Shown here piece by piece: positions 9,653 through 19,679 of a stretch of DNA of 64,000 nucleotides. The position numbers were made by a program, and so were the translations under genes. Source of the stretch: a bacterium (GTDB taxonomy: Bacteria > SZUA-79 > Acidulodesulfobacterales > Acidulodesulfobacteraceae); the NCBI GenBank assembly GCA_021800805.1, contig JAJYYR010000001.1, forward strand, positions 496,001 to 560,000, read 5' to 3'. Numbering within the stretch: the first letter of the stretch is position 1; every line of letters starts with the position of its first letter. Below the pieces are notes generated by a model. The model searched no databases and was not told where the DNA came from. It saw only the letters and a program-made list of their open reading frames with translations.

Positions 9653-10159
9653 ATGCAGCTTAAAGACTGGGTAAATACTTCGCTTAAAACCGAAAAAAAG
9701 GCGTTAAAAGTAGGAATATTTTCCGACAAGGAAAGTTTTTTCTTTAAGGAAAAGGTCGGGATATATCTAGATACTAAGTGGACAAGTTTATACGATATTG
9801 GACCGTCGAGGTTAGACCAGCCGAAAGACATATTTAAAATGGCTTTAAAATTAGGAAAGGCTATAGAAGAAGGCAAACTGGAATTCGGCATAGCTTTGCT
9901 AACCGAAGATTGCGGAGCTATTACCGTTCTGCTCAATAAATTTAAAAACGTAAGGGCTGTTTTTGCGGCTGACGAAGAGTATATAAAAAATTCAAGAAAA
10001 AGATTCGACGCCAACGTCATAGTCGTTAAAAATGAGGGTATTACGATAGACGCGAAAAACAGCGAAAAGGAAGTTTCTTGGTTTCTCGAAACTGCGTTTG
10101 ACGAAGAAAACCGGTATATACTCGATTTTATAAACAAAACAGAAAATATAAATGTATAA
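9653..10159 (+). CDS. RpiB/LacAB-fold protein lacking the catalytic residues
   Basis: The order of conserved segments follows ribose-5-phosphate isomerase B: VGIFSDKES (residues 20-28), a glycine-rich ALKLGKAIEEGKLEFGIAL (64-82), VLLNKFKNVRAVFAADEE (92-109) and FDANVIVV (118-125). The active site is gone: the SDH motif is SDK, the catalytic cysteine of the usual CGTGIG loop is replaced (loop reads LLTEDCGAI, with a cysteine displaced to 87), and the histidine after the RAA strand is alanine. It is therefore probably a non-catalytic or repurposed protein. It overlaps radA by 8 bases. Fold assignment rests on reading by eye. Confidence 0.65.
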   Translation: MQLKDWVNTSLKTEKKALKVGIFSDKESFFFKEKVGIYLDTKWTSLYDIGPSRLDQPKDIFKMALKLGKAIEEGKLEFGIALLTEDCGAITVLLNKFKNVRAVFAADEEYIKNSRKRFDANVIVVKNEGITIDAKNSEKEVSWFLETAFDEENRYILDFINKTENINV

Positions 10160-11510
10160 ATGTATAAATTGCGGCGCCGCTTCTTTAAAATGGGTTGGAA
10201 GATGCCCCGAATGCCATAGTTATAATACTATGGAAGAGATTATATCGGCTTCGGAATCCGTTAAAGTAGTAAAATTTAAAAAGAAAGCGCCCTCTATCCC
10301 TCCGGTTACGACGTTGGACGTCCAAAATACGGATCAGCTTAACAGAATTGCAACAGGCATTAAAGAGTTTGACGTATCCGTCGGGTCGGGACTTGTTGCC
10401 GGACAGAGCGTCCTTATCGGCGGAGAGCCGGGAATAGGAAAATCGACCCTTATGCTTCAGGTTGCGGAAAGACTTTCGCGCGCCGGTCTCAAAATTCTTT
10501 ATATTTCTGCGGAAGAATCTTTAAATCAGATTATTTTAAGGGCAAAAAGGCTCAAAATGGAGTCTAAGACATTGTTTTTTCAGGCTTTGAACGATATAAG
10601 CGAGGTTTTGTATTCCATAGAAACCGGAGATTACGGCTTCATAATAATAGATTCCATTCAAAGGATAACTGTCCCGCAAGCCGATTCGGCATACGGCAGT
10701 ATTAACGGGCTAAGAGAAACGGTGTATGAGATAACTTCATTATGTCTCAAGAAAAACTGCGGAGTGTTTCTTGTATGCCATGTTAACAAAGAAGGCGGTC
10801 TTGCCGGTCCAAAAACATTAGAGCATATAGTAGATACGGTTTTATATTTCGATTCAAGCAAAAAAGATTCGTACCGGATTTTAAGATGCTATAAAAACAG
10901 GTTCGGTTCCACAGATGAAGCCGGTATTTATGAAATGTCCGAAAGCGGGTTAAAAGGCGTAAAAAATCCTTCGGCATATTTTACTTCGGAGCGGCAGGAA
11001 GGTTCGCCGGGTTCGGTAGTTACTCCCTGTCTTGAGGGAACCAGGGCTATGCTCGTAGAAGTTCAGGCTCTCGTCGTTCCGTCTTATATGCCGGTTCCTA
11101 AAAGGGTATGCTTAGGAATAGACGGCGGCAGAGTTTCTATTATTTCCGCCGTTTTAGAAAAAAAAGAAGGAATAAAACTCTCATCGAAGGAGATTTATGT
11201 TAAAATATTCGGGGGGATAAGCATACAAGAACCTGCGGTAGATTTGCCCGTCGCTCTTTCGATAACTTCGAGCTATATGGACAAGCCTTTACCCTCAAAT
11301 TTTACGGCATTTGGAGAAGTCGGGTTGACCGGCGAAATAAGGGGCGTAGCCAACCCTGCCGCAAGAATAAGAGAAGCCGCCAATATGGGTTTCGGCGATA
11401 TTTTGCTTCCGCAGTCAAACTATAACGACGTTAAAGGCTTGAAAGGCATTTCCGGTATAAACCTTCATCCGGTTTCAAAACTAAAAAAAATTATTGAATA
11501 TTTAGTCTAA
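10152..11510 (+). CDS. radA: DNA repair protein RadA (Sms)
   Basis: Branch-migration helicase of recombinational repair. It has the N-terminal C4 zinc finger (CINCG then CPEC), Walker A GGEPGIGKST, the RadA-specific KNRFG motif (CYKNRFGSTDE) and the C-terminal Lon-like domain (GGISIQEPAVDLPVALSI). At 452 aa it is full length. It begins within the end of the RpiB-like gene and is probably co-expressed with it. Confidence 0.96.
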   Translation: MYKCINCGAASLKWVGRCPECHSYNTMEEIISASESVKVVKFKKKAPSIPPVTTLDVQNTDQLNRIATGIKEFDVSVGSGLVAGQSVLIGGEPGIGKSTLMLQVAERLSRAGLKILYISAEESLNQIILRAKRLKMESKTLFFQALNDISEVLYSIETGDYGFIIIDSIQRITVPQADSAYGSINGLRETVYEITSLCLKKNCGVFLVCHVNKEGGLAGPKTLEHIVDTVLYFDSSKKDSYRILRCYKNRFGSTDEAGIYEMSESGLKGVKNPSAYFTSERQEGSPGSVVTPCLEGTRAMLVEVQALVVPSYMPVPKRVCLGIDGGRVSIISAVLEKKEGIKLSSKEIYVKIFGGISIQEPAVDLPVALSITSSYMDKPLPSNFTAFGEVGLTGEIRGVANPAARIREAANMGFGDILLPQSNYNDVKGLKGISGINLHPVSKLKKIIEYLV

Positions 11511-11573
11511 CTAAAATAAAATAAATGACAGGCATAATTAATAAATTAATAAACTTTAAACAGAGATTAAAAT

Positions 11574-12542
11574 TTGCGAAATATTTCATTCGGGTACATA
11601 GAAGATGAGCTTAAGAAAGTGGAAGAGCAGTTTGAATCACACCTTATAACGGAAACCCCGTTAATCCACAAAGTCGCTAAATATGTGATTTCAAGCGGCG
11701 GAAAAAGGATACGCCCCATACTTCTTATTGTATCCGCAAAAATTTGCGGATACAACGGCGACAGTCATATACCGTTAGCCGTCGTTATAGAATTTATCCA
11801 TACGGCGACTCTGCTTCACGACGATGTGGTGGACAATGCTCCGTTAAGAAGAGGCAAGTCGTCGGCTAATATAGTTTTTGGAAGCGAAGCTTCCGTCCTT
11901 GTTGGAGATTATTTATTCGCCAAATCCTTTAAAATTTTATCGGCTCTTAACGATTCCGAAATTATAAAGGTATATTCCGATGCTACGACTCTAATGGCGG
12001 AGGGAGAAGTTAAAGAACTCGTAAAAACCGCCGACGTCAAGACGACCGAAGAAGACTATCTCGATATAATTATAAAGAAAACCGCGGTTCTTTTTGCCTG
12101 CGCATCACGGGCAGGAGCCGTGATAGCCGGCAAAAACGGAAATTGCATAAAAAATCTTTACGATTACGGTTTAAATATAGGAATTGCGTTTCAGCTTATG
12201 GACGATGCTTTAGATTATATTTCGGACAAGGAATTCGGTAAGTTTATAGGCAACGATTTAAAAGAAGGCAAACTCACCCTTCCGCTTATACATACAATAG
12301 AAAGGGCGGATAAAAAAGAAAAAGATATTATTTCTAAAATAATTTATAAGAAAAAACTTACGGCTAAAGATCTCAAGACCGTTCTTGATCTCGTTAATAA
12401 TTACGGGTCCATAGAATATACCGTTTTAAAGGCAAAAGAAGCCGTAGAAAAAGCGAAGGAAAGCTTAAGTATATTTCCCGATTCCGAATATAAGACGAGT
12501 TTAATAGATCTATCAAATTATATAATAGAAAGGAAATTATAA
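11574..12542 (+). CDS. Polyprenyl diphosphate synthase (octaprenyl/heptaprenyl type)
   Basis: Trans-prenyltransferase that extends farnesyl diphosphate to a long chain for quinone side chains. The first aspartate-rich motif is LLHDDVVDNAPLRRG, the second is FQLMDDALDYISDK; SGGKRIRPIL near residue 40 binds isopentenyl diphosphate. At 322 aa it matches IspB/HepT-type enzymes. An in-frame stop at 11568 leaves TTG at 11574 as the only plausible start, and no good Shine-Dalgarno sequence is present. Chain length cannot be told by eye. It precedes lysA by 3 bases. Confidence 0.9.
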   Translation: MRNISFGYIEDELKKVEEQFESHLITETPLIHKVAKYVISSGGKRIRPILLIVSAKICGYNGDSHIPLAVVIEFIHTATLLHDDVVDNAPLRRGKSSANIVFGSEASVLVGDYLFAKSFKILSALNDSEIIKVYSDATTLMAEGEVKELVKTADVKTTEEDYLDIIIKKTAVLFACASRAGAVIAGKNGNCIKNLYDYGLNIGIAFQLMDDALDYISDKEFGKFIGNDLKEGKLTLPLIHTIERADKKEKDIISKIIYKKKLTAKDLKTVLDLVNNYGSIEYTVLKAKEAVEKAKESLSIFPDSEYKTSLIDLSNYIIERKL

Positions 12543-12545
12543 GTT

Positions 12546-13799
12546 ATGAACGATTTTATTTTTAAAGAAAACGAGCTTTATTGCGAAGACGTTCCGGTTA
12601 AAGAAATTGCATCCAAAATAGGCACGCCTTTTTATCTGTATTCGCTTGCTACCCTAAGAAGGCATTTTAACGTTTTTAACGAAAGTTCTAAAGTCTTGAA
12701 TTCTTTAGTCTGCTACAGCGTAAAAGCAAATTCTAATATCGCCGTGCTTAATTTTTTATTTAAAATGGGATGGGGGGCGGATATAGTTTCCGGCGGAGAA
12801 CTTTACAGGGCGCTTAAAGCAGGCGTAGATACTAAAAAAGTCGTCTATTCCGGCGTCGGAAAAACTGAAAGCGAAATAGAGTTTGCCGTTAAATCGGACA
12901 TTCTTATGTTTAACGTAGAATCCCTGCCGGAGGTTTTTCTTATAGATAAAGTTGCAGGCAGGCTTAATACAAAAGCAAGAATATCTTTCAGGATAAATCC
13001 CAACGTCGATCCTAAAACGCATCCTTATATTTCTACGGGGCTTAAGAAAAATAAATTCGGAATTAATATAAAACACGCCATTTCGGCTTATGAAACTGCG
13101 AGGGAACTGCCCAACATCGACATTGTAGGGCTGGACTGTCATATAGGCTCTCAGTTAACCGAAATAGCGCCTTTTAACGATGCGGTAGAAATAATAAAAG
13201 AACTCTTGGATAAAATTATATCAAAAGGTTTTGATATAAAATATTTAGATTTAGGGGGCGGGCTGGGCATCACTTATGAAAATGAAATGCCGCCTCACCC
13301 TTCGACTTATATGAATTCGATTAAGAAAATATTGAAGGGTTATGAAGGACTGATAATTTTTGAGCCGGGAAGGCTTATCGTCGGAAACAGCGGAATATTT
13401 ATTACAAAAGTAATATATAATAAAGATACCGGCAGTAAAAATTTTATTATAGTGGACGGCGGCATGAATGATTTGATAAGACCTGCTTTATACGAAGCCT
13501 ACCATGAAATAGTTCCGGTAATAAAAAGAGATGGACCACGGCTTAAAGTCGATGTCGTAGGCCCGATCTGCGAATCGGCGGATTTTTTGGGAAAAGACAG
13601 AGTTATGAATTCCGTTCAGGAAGGAGATTTGCTCGCGGTATTCAGCGCCGGAGCGTACGGTTTTTCAATGTCGTCGAACTATAACTCCAGACCGAGGTCT
13701 GCGGAAGCGCTTGTCGATAAAGACAAATTTTATATTATAAGAAAGCGTGAAACTTACGAGGACTTAATAGACAAAGAAACTATGCCGGAAAATTTGTAA
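12546..13799 (+). CDS. lysA: Diaminopimelate decarboxylase
   Basis: PLP enzyme that decarboxylates meso-diaminopimelate to lysine. The PLP lysine sits in VCYSVKANSN (about residue 60), the HIGSQLTE histidine motif and the catalytic-cysteine motif GPICESADFL (about 340-349) are present, and the domain order is alanine-racemase barrel then beta-sandwich. At 417 aa it is normal. It starts 3 bases after the prenyl synthase and leads into dapA-dapB, which gives part of the lysine/peptidoglycan branch in one run. Confidence 0.96.
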   Translation: MNDFIFKENELYCEDVPVKEIASKIGTPFYLYSLATLRRHFNVFNESSKVLNSLVCYSVKANSNIAVLNFLFKMGWGADIVSGGELYRALKAGVDTKKVVYSGVGKTESEIEFAVKSDILMFNVESLPEVFLIDKVAGRLNTKARISFRINPNVDPKTHPYISTGLKKNKFGINIKHAISAYETARELPNIDIVGLDCHIGSQLTEIAPFNDAVEIIKELLDKIISKGFDIKYLDLGGGLGITYENEMPPHPSTYMNSIKKILKGYEGLIIFEPGRLIVGNSGIFITKVIYNKDTGSKNFIIVDGGMNDLIRPALYEAYHEIVPVIKRDGPRLKVDVVGPICESADFLGKDRVMNSVQEGDLLAVFSAGAYGFSMSSNYNSRPRSAEALVDKDKFYIIRKRETYEDLIDKETMPENL

Positions 13800-13851
13800 C
13801 TTTAATCAACTTATTTATTATAATTTATAATAAATTTAATTGGAGCTTGAT

Positions 13852-14727
13852 ATGTTTAAAGGAGTGTTTACCGCTATCGTTACGCCTTTTAAAAACGGCA
13901 AAATAGATGAAAAAGCGCTTCAAAAATTAATTGAATTTCAAATAGAAAACGGCACCGCCGGAATTGTTGCCTGCGGAAGCACGGGCGAATCGGCGACTTT
14001 GTCTTTCGAGGAACATATAGACGTTATAAGGATTGCGGCTGAAACCGCTTCAGGCAGGATTAAGGTTATTGCAGGCACCGGCTCGAACAATACGGTCGAA
14101 GCGGTACATCTTGCGAAATCGGCAGAAAAGTTTAAAATAGACGGACATCTGCAAATTACTCCGTATTATAACAAGCCTACGCAGGAAGGACTTTTTCTGC
14201 ACTTTAAAACCGTTGCCGCAAATTGCTCTATGCCCGTAATTCTTTACAATGTGCCTACTAGGACGGCAGTTAACATTCTCCCGGAAACCGTGCTGAGGCT
14301 TGCCGAGATTGATAATATTGTCGGAATAAAGGAAGCAAGCGGCTCTTTAGATCAGGTTACGGCTATTTTAAGAAAAGCCGGTGAAAAATTCTACGTTTTG
14401 TCCGGAGACGATGCGCTTACCCTTCCGGTAATAGCCGTCGGCGGACACGGGGTTATTTCAACGGTTTCCAACGTAGCGCCGAAAGATATGGCGCTTATGA
14501 CCGATTATGCTTTAAAGGGGGACTTGAAATCCGCGAGGAAGTTAAATTTTAAACTTCTTCCTTTGATACATGCTATGTTCATAGAAACAAACCCGATTCC
14601 GGTAAAAAAATCCCTGAACATAATGGGATTTATAGAAAATGAAATAAGACTGCCCTTATCCGAAGCGTCGGGTATAAATATCGAAAAAATAAAGTCCGCC
14701 TTAAAAGAGTACGGAATATTAAAATAA
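13852..14727 (+). CDS. dapA: 4-hydroxy-tetrahydrodipicolinate synthase
   Basis: Condenses pyruvate with aspartate semialdehyde at the entry to diaminopimelate and lysine. The Schiff-base lysine lies in GIKEASGS, the tyrosine in LYNVPTRTAVN, and the pyruvate-binding CGSTGES near residue 43. I place the start at the ATG at 13852 rather than the in-frame TTG at 13840, because GGAG at 13842-13845 is then a well-spaced ribosome-binding site. That gives 291 aa, the family norm. dapB follows after 20 bases. Confidence 0.96.
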   Translation: MFKGVFTAIVTPFKNGKIDEKALQKLIEFQIENGTAGIVACGSTGESATLSFEEHIDVIRIAAETASGRIKVIAGTGSNNTVEAVHLAKSAEKFKIDGHLQITPYYNKPTQEGLFLHFKTVAANCSMPVILYNVPTRTAVNILPETVLRLAEIDNIVGIKEASGSLDQVTAILRKAGEKFYVLSGDDALTLPVIAVGGHGVISTVSNVAPKDMALMTDYALKGDLKSARKLNFKLLPLIHAMFIETNPIPVKKSLNIMGFIENEIRLPLSEASGINIEKIKSALKEYGILK

Positions 14728-14747
14728 AAACTATAAAATAAATAATT

Positions 14748-15569
14748 ATGGAAAAAACAGGCATAATAATATGCGGCAGTAAAGGCAGAATGGGCGCCGC
14801 AATAATATCCATTCTTCACGATTACGATAATCTATTATTTATAGGCGGGGTGGATTCGAGCTATACTCAAGATGAAGTTAGCGTTGCGCCTTTTAAAGAA
14901 GCCCATTCCGGTAAATTTTTAACTTTAAAAGAGGCGCTTCATTTAACCGCCGGAATTAAAAATAAAGTCATAATAGATTTTACGTCAAAAAGCGCCTCTT
15001 TAATACATATCGAAGAAGCGGCGCTGTATAATGTTCCGATAGTAATAGGTTCTACCGGATTTTCCGAGGACGATTTAAAAGCGGCGGAAGCTTACGGAAA
15101 GCATATTCCCGTTGTATTGTCTGGGAATATGAGCCTTGGAATTAATGTTTTACTTAATATAATTTACGACGCTTCCAAATATTTAGGGTCGAACTACGAT
15201 TGCGAAATAATTGAAATGCATCATAAGAAGAAAAAAGATGCTCCGAGCGGAACGGCTAAAATGCTTGCCGAATCAGTCGCAAAGCAGAGGCATATAGATC
15301 TTAGCGAAAAAGCTGTTTACGGCAGGTGTGGAGACGTAGGGGAGAGGGAAAAGGACGAAATAGGCATCTTCTCCGTCAGAGCCGGTGATATAATCGGCGA
15401 ACATAAGGTAATATTTGCAGGAAACGAAGAAATAATAGAAATTTCGCATAAGGCGGTATCGAGAAATAATTTTGCGAGAGGAGCGGTAAAAGCCGCCGTA
15501 TGGCTGAGCGGAAAAAATAAAGGATTTTATGATATGAGGGACGTTCTGGGGTTAAATAAATATGAATAA
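14748..15569 (+). CDS. dapB: 4-hydroxy-tetrahydrodipicolinate reductase
   Basis: NAD(P)H-dependent reductase following DapA. It has the Rossmann motif GSKGRMG (residues 9-15) and the catalytic/substrate-binding [13 protein letters not shown] motif. At 273 aa it is normal. Residues between about 35 and 55 form a variable loop of the proteobacterial type. Its last 8 bases overlap pyrG, so transcription and probably translation continue into the CTP synthase gene. Confidence 0.95.
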   Translation: MEKTGIIICGSKGRMGAAIISILHDYDNLLFIGGVDSSYTQDEVSVAPFKEAHSGKFLTLKEALHLTAGIKNKVIIDFTSKSASLIHIEEAALYNVPIVIGSTGFSEDDLKAAEAYGKHIPVVLSGNMSLGINVLLNIIYDASKYLGSNYDCEIIEMHHKKKKDAPSGTAKMLAESVAKQRHIDLSEKAVYGRCGDVGEREKDEIGIFSVRAGDIIGEHKVIFAGNEEIIEISHKAVSRNNFARGAVKAAVWLSGKNKGFYDMRDVLGLNKYE

Positions 15570-17307
15570 AACAAAGTATATTTTTATAACGGGCGGTGTT
15601 GTTTCAAGTCTGGGAAAAGGTATAGCGGCTTCTTCTATAGGCGCGCTTCTGGAAGCAAGGGGGCTCAACATTACTATGCAGAAGCTTGACCCTTATATAA
15701 ACGTGGATCCGGGAACTATGAATCCTTTTCAGCACGGAGAGGTTTTTGTTACCGACGACGGGGCGGAAACCGACCTCGACCTCGGTCATTACGAAAGATT
15801 TACGTCACTTTCCCTTACAAAAAAGAATAATTTAACAAGCGGTCAGGTTTACGATGCCGTTATCAACAACGAAAGAAAAGGGACTTATCTCGGAAAAACC
15901 GTTCAGGTAATACCTCATATAACCGACGAGATAAAAAAAAGAATCATTGAAGCGTCTGAAGATAAGGATGTTGCTATTATAGAAATAGGCGGAACGGTAG
16001 GCGATATAGAAAGCCTCCCCTTTCTCGAAGCCATAAGACAGTTTAAATTAGACAAAGGAAAAGATAATGTTCTTTATATTCACTTAACCCTCGTTCCGTT
16101 TATAAAAACTGCCGACGAGTTAAAAACAAAGCCGACGCAACACTCTGTAAAAGAACTCAGAGCCATAGGAATAGAACCTTCTATTATAATATGCAGGGCA
16201 GACAGAGTTCTGCCTCAGGATATAAGAGAAAAAATAGCTCTTTTCTGTAATGTCGAAGTAGGCGCCGTTATTACCGCTAAAGATGAAGAAAGCATCTACG
16301 ACGTTCCTCTTTCCCTGCATGAAGAAAAGCTTGATTCTAAGATAATAGAATATTTAAACATTTGGGCAAAATCTCCGGATTTGAACGAATGGACTAATAT
16401 ATCGCAGACGTTAAAAATGATGAAAAATTTGGTTACCATAGCAGTCGTGGGAAAATACGTTAATCTTAAAGAGTCGTATAAAAGCCTTAACGAGAGCCTT
16501 ATCCACGGGGGGCTTGCCAATAACGTCAGCGTGAACATAAAATATATTAATTCCGAAGATTTTGAAGGGGACGATTGGAAGGAACGACTTAAAGAATTAG
16601 AAGGCTGCTCAGGTATTTTAATTCCCGGCGGTTTCGGTTCCCGCGGTATTAACGGCATGCTAAAGGCTATTAATTACGCAAGAATAAATAAGATTCCTTA
16701 TTTCGGAATCTGTCTCGGAATGCAGCTTATGACGGTCGAATATGCCAGAAACGTGCTGGGGCTAAAAGAAGCCAATTCTTACGAGTTCGACGAAATTACG
16801 CCTGATCCGGTGATAAGCATTATGGACGATCAGAAAGACATAGGCAATATGGGTGGGACTATGAGGCTCGGCGCATATCCCTGCGTGATCTTGAAAAATA
16901 CTCTGGCATACCAAATCTATTCTAAGAACAATAAAAAATACTCCGCTAATAAGAAAAACGGCGTAAAGCTTAATCACGACGGAAATATTTCTATAAGCGA
17001 AAGGCACAGGCACAGGTTTGAATTCAATAATAAATACAGAGAAAAATTTAAAGCTTTCGGTTTTATTTTTTCGGGCGCATCTCCGGACGGCAAGCTTATA
17101 GAAATTTGTGAGTTAAAAGACCATCCATGGTATATAGGATGCCAGTTCCATCCCGAATTTAAATCTTCCCCGCTGTATCCTCATCCGTTATTCAAAGAAT
17201 TTATTGCGGCATCCGTTAGATATTCAAATGGTTTAACTTCGATGCAGGCTAAAGTTAAAATTAAAAATAAAGTCAAATATAAAAAAAGAAAGACCGCTGC
17301 CGCATAG
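15562..17307 (+). CDS. pyrG: CTP synthase
   Basis: Aminates UTP to CTP using glutamine. The N-terminal synthase domain starts with [14 protein letters not shown], and the C-terminal glutaminase has the nucleophile elbow GICLGMQLM and the histidine-glutamate pair CQFHPEF. At 581 aa it is slightly long because of a basic tail after the glutaminase domain ([18 protein letters not shown]), which may bind nucleic acid or be a neutral extension. CTP is needed for CMP-Kdo, so its position just before kdsA is sensible. Confidence 0.96.
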   Translation: MNKTKYIFITGGVVSSLGKGIAASSIGALLEARGLNITMQKLDPYINVDPGTMNPFQHGEVFVTDDGAETDLDLGHYERFTSLSLTKKNNLTSGQVYDAVINNERKGTYLGKTVQVIPHITDEIKKRIIEASEDKDVAIIEIGGTVGDIESLPFLEAIRQFKLDKGKDNVLYIHLTLVPFIKTADELKTKPTQHSVKELRAIGIEPSIIICRADRVLPQDIREKIALFCNVEVGAVITAKDEESIYDVPLSLHEEKLDSKIIEYLNIWAKSPDLNEWTNISQTLKMMKNLVTIAVVGKYVNLKESYKSLNESLIHGGLANNVSVNIKYINSEDFEGDDWKERLKELEGCSGILIPGGFGSRGINGMLKAINYARINKIPYFGICLGMQLMTVEYARNVLGLKEANSYEFDEITPDPVISIMDDQKDIGNMGGTMRLGAYPCVILKNTLAYQIYSKNNKKYSANKKNGVKLNHDGNISISERHRHRFEFNNKYREKFKAFGFIFSGASPDGKLIEICELKDHPWYIGCQFHPEFKSSPLYPHPLFKEFIAASVRYSNGLTSMQAKVKIKNKVKYKKRKTAAA

Positions 17308-17315
17308 AGTATAGC

Positions 17316-18158
17316 ATGGAAAAAATAAACGGTTTCAAAAAAGAAGATTTAGCATCTATATTGAAATTCAAATTTAATATAGATTATCCTTTCGTTATCG
17401 CCGGTCCTTGCGTTATCGAGGACATAACGGTTATGGAAAATATTGCGGCGACCCTTAAAGACTATTCGGAAGAGCTGAATTTTAACCTTATATTTAAGGC
17501 TTCTTACGATAAGGCAAACAGGACTTCGGTTAATTCTTTCAGAGGCCCCGGCATAGATAAAGGATTAGAAATATTAGACGGTATTAAGACAAAATATAAC
17601 ATTCCGGTATTAAGCGACGTGCATAACGCAAATGAAATAGAAAAGGCTAAAGCCGTTCTTGACGTTATCCAGATACCCGCTTTTTTGTGCCGTCAAACCG
17701 ATATGCTCTTAGAAGCCGCGAAAACCGGCAGGATAGTCAATGTTAAAAAAGGGCAGTTTTTGGCTCCATGGGACACGAAATTTATTGTGGAAAAAATTAG
17801 GTCCGCAGGAAACGATAAAATAATTTTAACCGAAAGAGGCGTCAGCTTCGGCTATAATAATCTCGTGGTTGATTTTAGGTCGCTTCCCGCAATGAAAGAA
17901 ACGGGGGCGCTCGTTGTTTTCGATGCTACCCACAGCGTTCAGCTTCCGGGAGGTTCCGGTTCGGTTTCGTCGGGAAATAGGGAGTATGTTATGCCCCTCG
18001 CGAGAGCCGCAGCCGCCGTGGGAACCGACGGTTTATTTTTCGAGGTCCATGCTAATCCGCCTCAAGCTCTGAGCGACTCGGCAAATTCCGTTTATTTAAG
18101 TTCATTTAAGGATAATTTAAAAAATATTCTGGAGATATCTAAATATAGTAAAGAATAA
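17316..18158 (+). CDS. kdsA: 3-deoxy-8-phosphooctulonate synthase (Kdo-8-P synthase)
   Basis: Condenses phosphoenolpyruvate with arabinose 5-phosphate to Kdo-8-phosphate for lipopolysaccharide. Signatures are FVIAGPCVIED, the FKASYDKANRTS loop, FLCRQTDML and the DATHSVQLPGG motif. An N-terminal extension of about 20 residues precedes the barrel. The presence of a cysteine in AGPCVIE and of DATH cannot alone decide between the metal and non-metal classes. It is the first gene of the kds-lpt block and starts 8 bases after pyrG. Confidence 0.96.
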   Translation: MEKINGFKKEDLASILKFKFNIDYPFVIAGPCVIEDITVMENIAATLKDYSEELNFNLIFKASYDKANRTSVNSFRGPGIDKGLEILDGIKTKYNIPVLSDVHNANEIEKAKAVLDVIQIPAFLCRQTDMLLEAAKTGRIVNVKKGQFLAPWDTKFIVEKIRSAGNDKIILTERGVSFGYNNLVVDFRSLPAMKETGALVVFDATHSVQLPGGSGSVSSGNREYVMPLARAAAAVGTDGLFFEVHANPPQALSDSANSVYLSSFKDNLKNILEISKYSKE

Positions 18159-18160
18159 AT

Positions 18161-19135
18161 ATGGAAAAACATAATATATTGGAAACAGCCGAAAATGTTT
18201 TAAGAATAGAAGCCGATTCTATATCTGCGTTAATCGACAGGCTCGACGAAAATTTTGAAAAAATGGTTGACTGTCTTATCGGAATTAAAGGCAAGGTAAT
18301 ATTAACAGGGATGGGAAAGTCGGGCATTATCGCAAGAAAAATATCCTCTACTCTTGCAAGCACCGGCACCCCCTCTTTTTTTATGCACCCGGCAGAGGCT
18401 TCCCACGGCGATTTAGGAGTAATATCTTCTAACGACGCCGTAATAGTGCTTTCTAACAGCGGAAACACTAGAGAGATTGTTTCTATACTGCCGGCAATAA
18501 AGCTAATAGGCGCTAAAATTATCGGATTTTCCGGTAATAAGAAATCACAGCTTTCTATGCTGTCGGATTATTTTTTCGACGTATCCGTAGCTCAGGAGGC
18601 ATGTCCGTACAATATTGCTCCGACCGCCAGCACCACCGTTCAGCTTGCAATAGGAGACGCTCTTGCGGTTTCTCTTTTAAAAGAGCGTAACTTTCTAGAA
18701 GAGGATTTCGCGAAACTTCATCCGGGCGGCTCTATCGGCAAGAAATTTTTAAAGGTGGCAGATATAATGCATAAGGGGGAAGAAGTTCCTTTAGTAAAAG
18801 ATTCGGCTTTATTAAAAGACGCAATTATAGAAATGAACTTTAAAAGATTGGGATTGACGGGGGTCGTAGATGAAAATATGCGCCTTTGCGGCATCGTAGT
18901 GGACGGCGATTTAAGAAGGGCGTTGACCTATTCCGTGGACATCATAGATAAGCCGGTCAGGGACGTTATGACAAAGAACCCTAAAATTATCCTTAAAGAT
19001 GCTCTTGCCGCATCCGCCCTTCAAAAAATGGAAGAATTAAAAATTACTTCGCTTTTTGCCGTAGAATCGGAAGACGATAACAGGCCGGCAGGGGTTATAC
19101 ACATACACGATATAGTAAAAGCAGGAATAATCTGA
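18161..19135 (+). CDS. kdsD: Arabinose-5-phosphate isomerase
   Basis: Converts ribulose 5-phosphate to arabinose 5-phosphate, the KdsA substrate. An N-terminal SIS sugar-isomerase domain (TGMGKSGIIARK, HGDLG, LSNSGNT) is followed by two CBS domains (from about residue 205: VADIMHKGE and VRDVMTKNP). At 324 aa it is the usual KdsD/KpsF size. It sits 2 bases after kdsA, without a Shine-Dalgarno sequence outside the kdsA coding region, so translational coupling is likely. Confidence 0.95.
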   Translation: MEKHNILETAENVLRIEADSISALIDRLDENFEKMVDCLIGIKGKVILTGMGKSGIIARKISSTLASTGTPSFFMHPAEASHGDLGVISSNDAVIVLSNSGNTREIVSILPAIKLIGAKIIGFSGNKKSQLSMLSDYFFDVSVAQEACPYNIAPTASTTVQLAIGDALAVSLLKERNFLEEDFAKLHPGGSIGKKFLKVADIMHKGEEVPLVKDSALLKDAIIEMNFKRLGLTGVVDENMRLCGIVVDGDLRRALTYSVDIIDKPVRDVMTKNPKIILKDALAASALQKMEELKITSLFAVESEDDNRPAGVIHIHDIVKAGII

Positions 19136-19148
19136 GTAATATTTTAAT

Positions 19149-19676
19149 ATGAATATGAATTTATCCAAAAAACTTAATTTTAACGACGTAGAAATTTTGG
19201 TTTTCGACGTTGACGGCATATTAACCGACGGAAAAATATATCTATCCGAAAACGGCGTCGAGACTAAGGTATTTTTTGCGCATGACGGGGCAGGTATGAA
19301 ACTTGCTAAAAAATTAGGGCTTAAGATAGGTATGATTTCTGCAAGGACAAGTAACGCAGCCTCTATCAGGGCAAAAGAACTCGGCGTCGATTTTTATATC
19401 GAAGGCTGCAAAGATAAATATAATGCTTTAAAGCCGATTTTAAAAGAATATAACATCGGCGTTAAAAATTTATTTTATATGGGAGACGATATAGTCGATA
19501 TGGAACTTTTAAAAGCGGCTGCCATTTCCGCCACCGTTCCGAATGCGCCTGAATACGTCAAGGTTTGCGCAGATATTGTAACCGCTAGAACAGGAGGGTG
19601 CGGCGCCGTAAGGGAGATTTGCGATATAATTCTGCAGGAAAAAGGTCTAATGACAAATTTTTTAAATAAACTATAG
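19149..19676 (+). CDS. kdsC: Kdo-8-phosphate phosphatase
   Basis: HAD-superfamily phosphatase that releases Kdo from Kdo-8-phosphate. Motif I is VFDVDGILTDG (about residues 18-28) with both catalytic aspartates; motif II threonine/serine lies in MISARTS and motif IV in YMGDDIVDME. The 175 aa length and lack of a cap domain fit the tetrameric C0 class. It stands between kdsD and lptC, so Kdo synthesis and export genes form one unit. Confidence 0.94.
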   Translation: MNMNLSKKLNFNDVEILVFDVDGILTDGKIYLSENGVETKVFFAHDGAGMKLAKKLGLKIGMISARTSNAASIRAKELGVDFYIEGCKDKYNALKPILKEYNIGVKNLFYMGDDIVDMELLKAAAISATVPNAPEYVKVCADIVTARTGGCGAVREICDIILQEKGLMTNFLNKL

Positions 19677-19679
19677 ATT

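Noticed and set aside
13840..13851. TTG start for dapA
   Set aside because: The ribosome-binding GGAG overlaps it and fits the ATG at 13852, which also gives the standard N-terminus MFKGVFTAIVTPF.
16296..16658. Opposite-strand frames of 60-150 codons within real genes, such as this one inside pyrG
   Set aside because: They mirror well-supported genes, lack ribosome-binding sites and family motifs, and arise from the codon pattern of the true strand.
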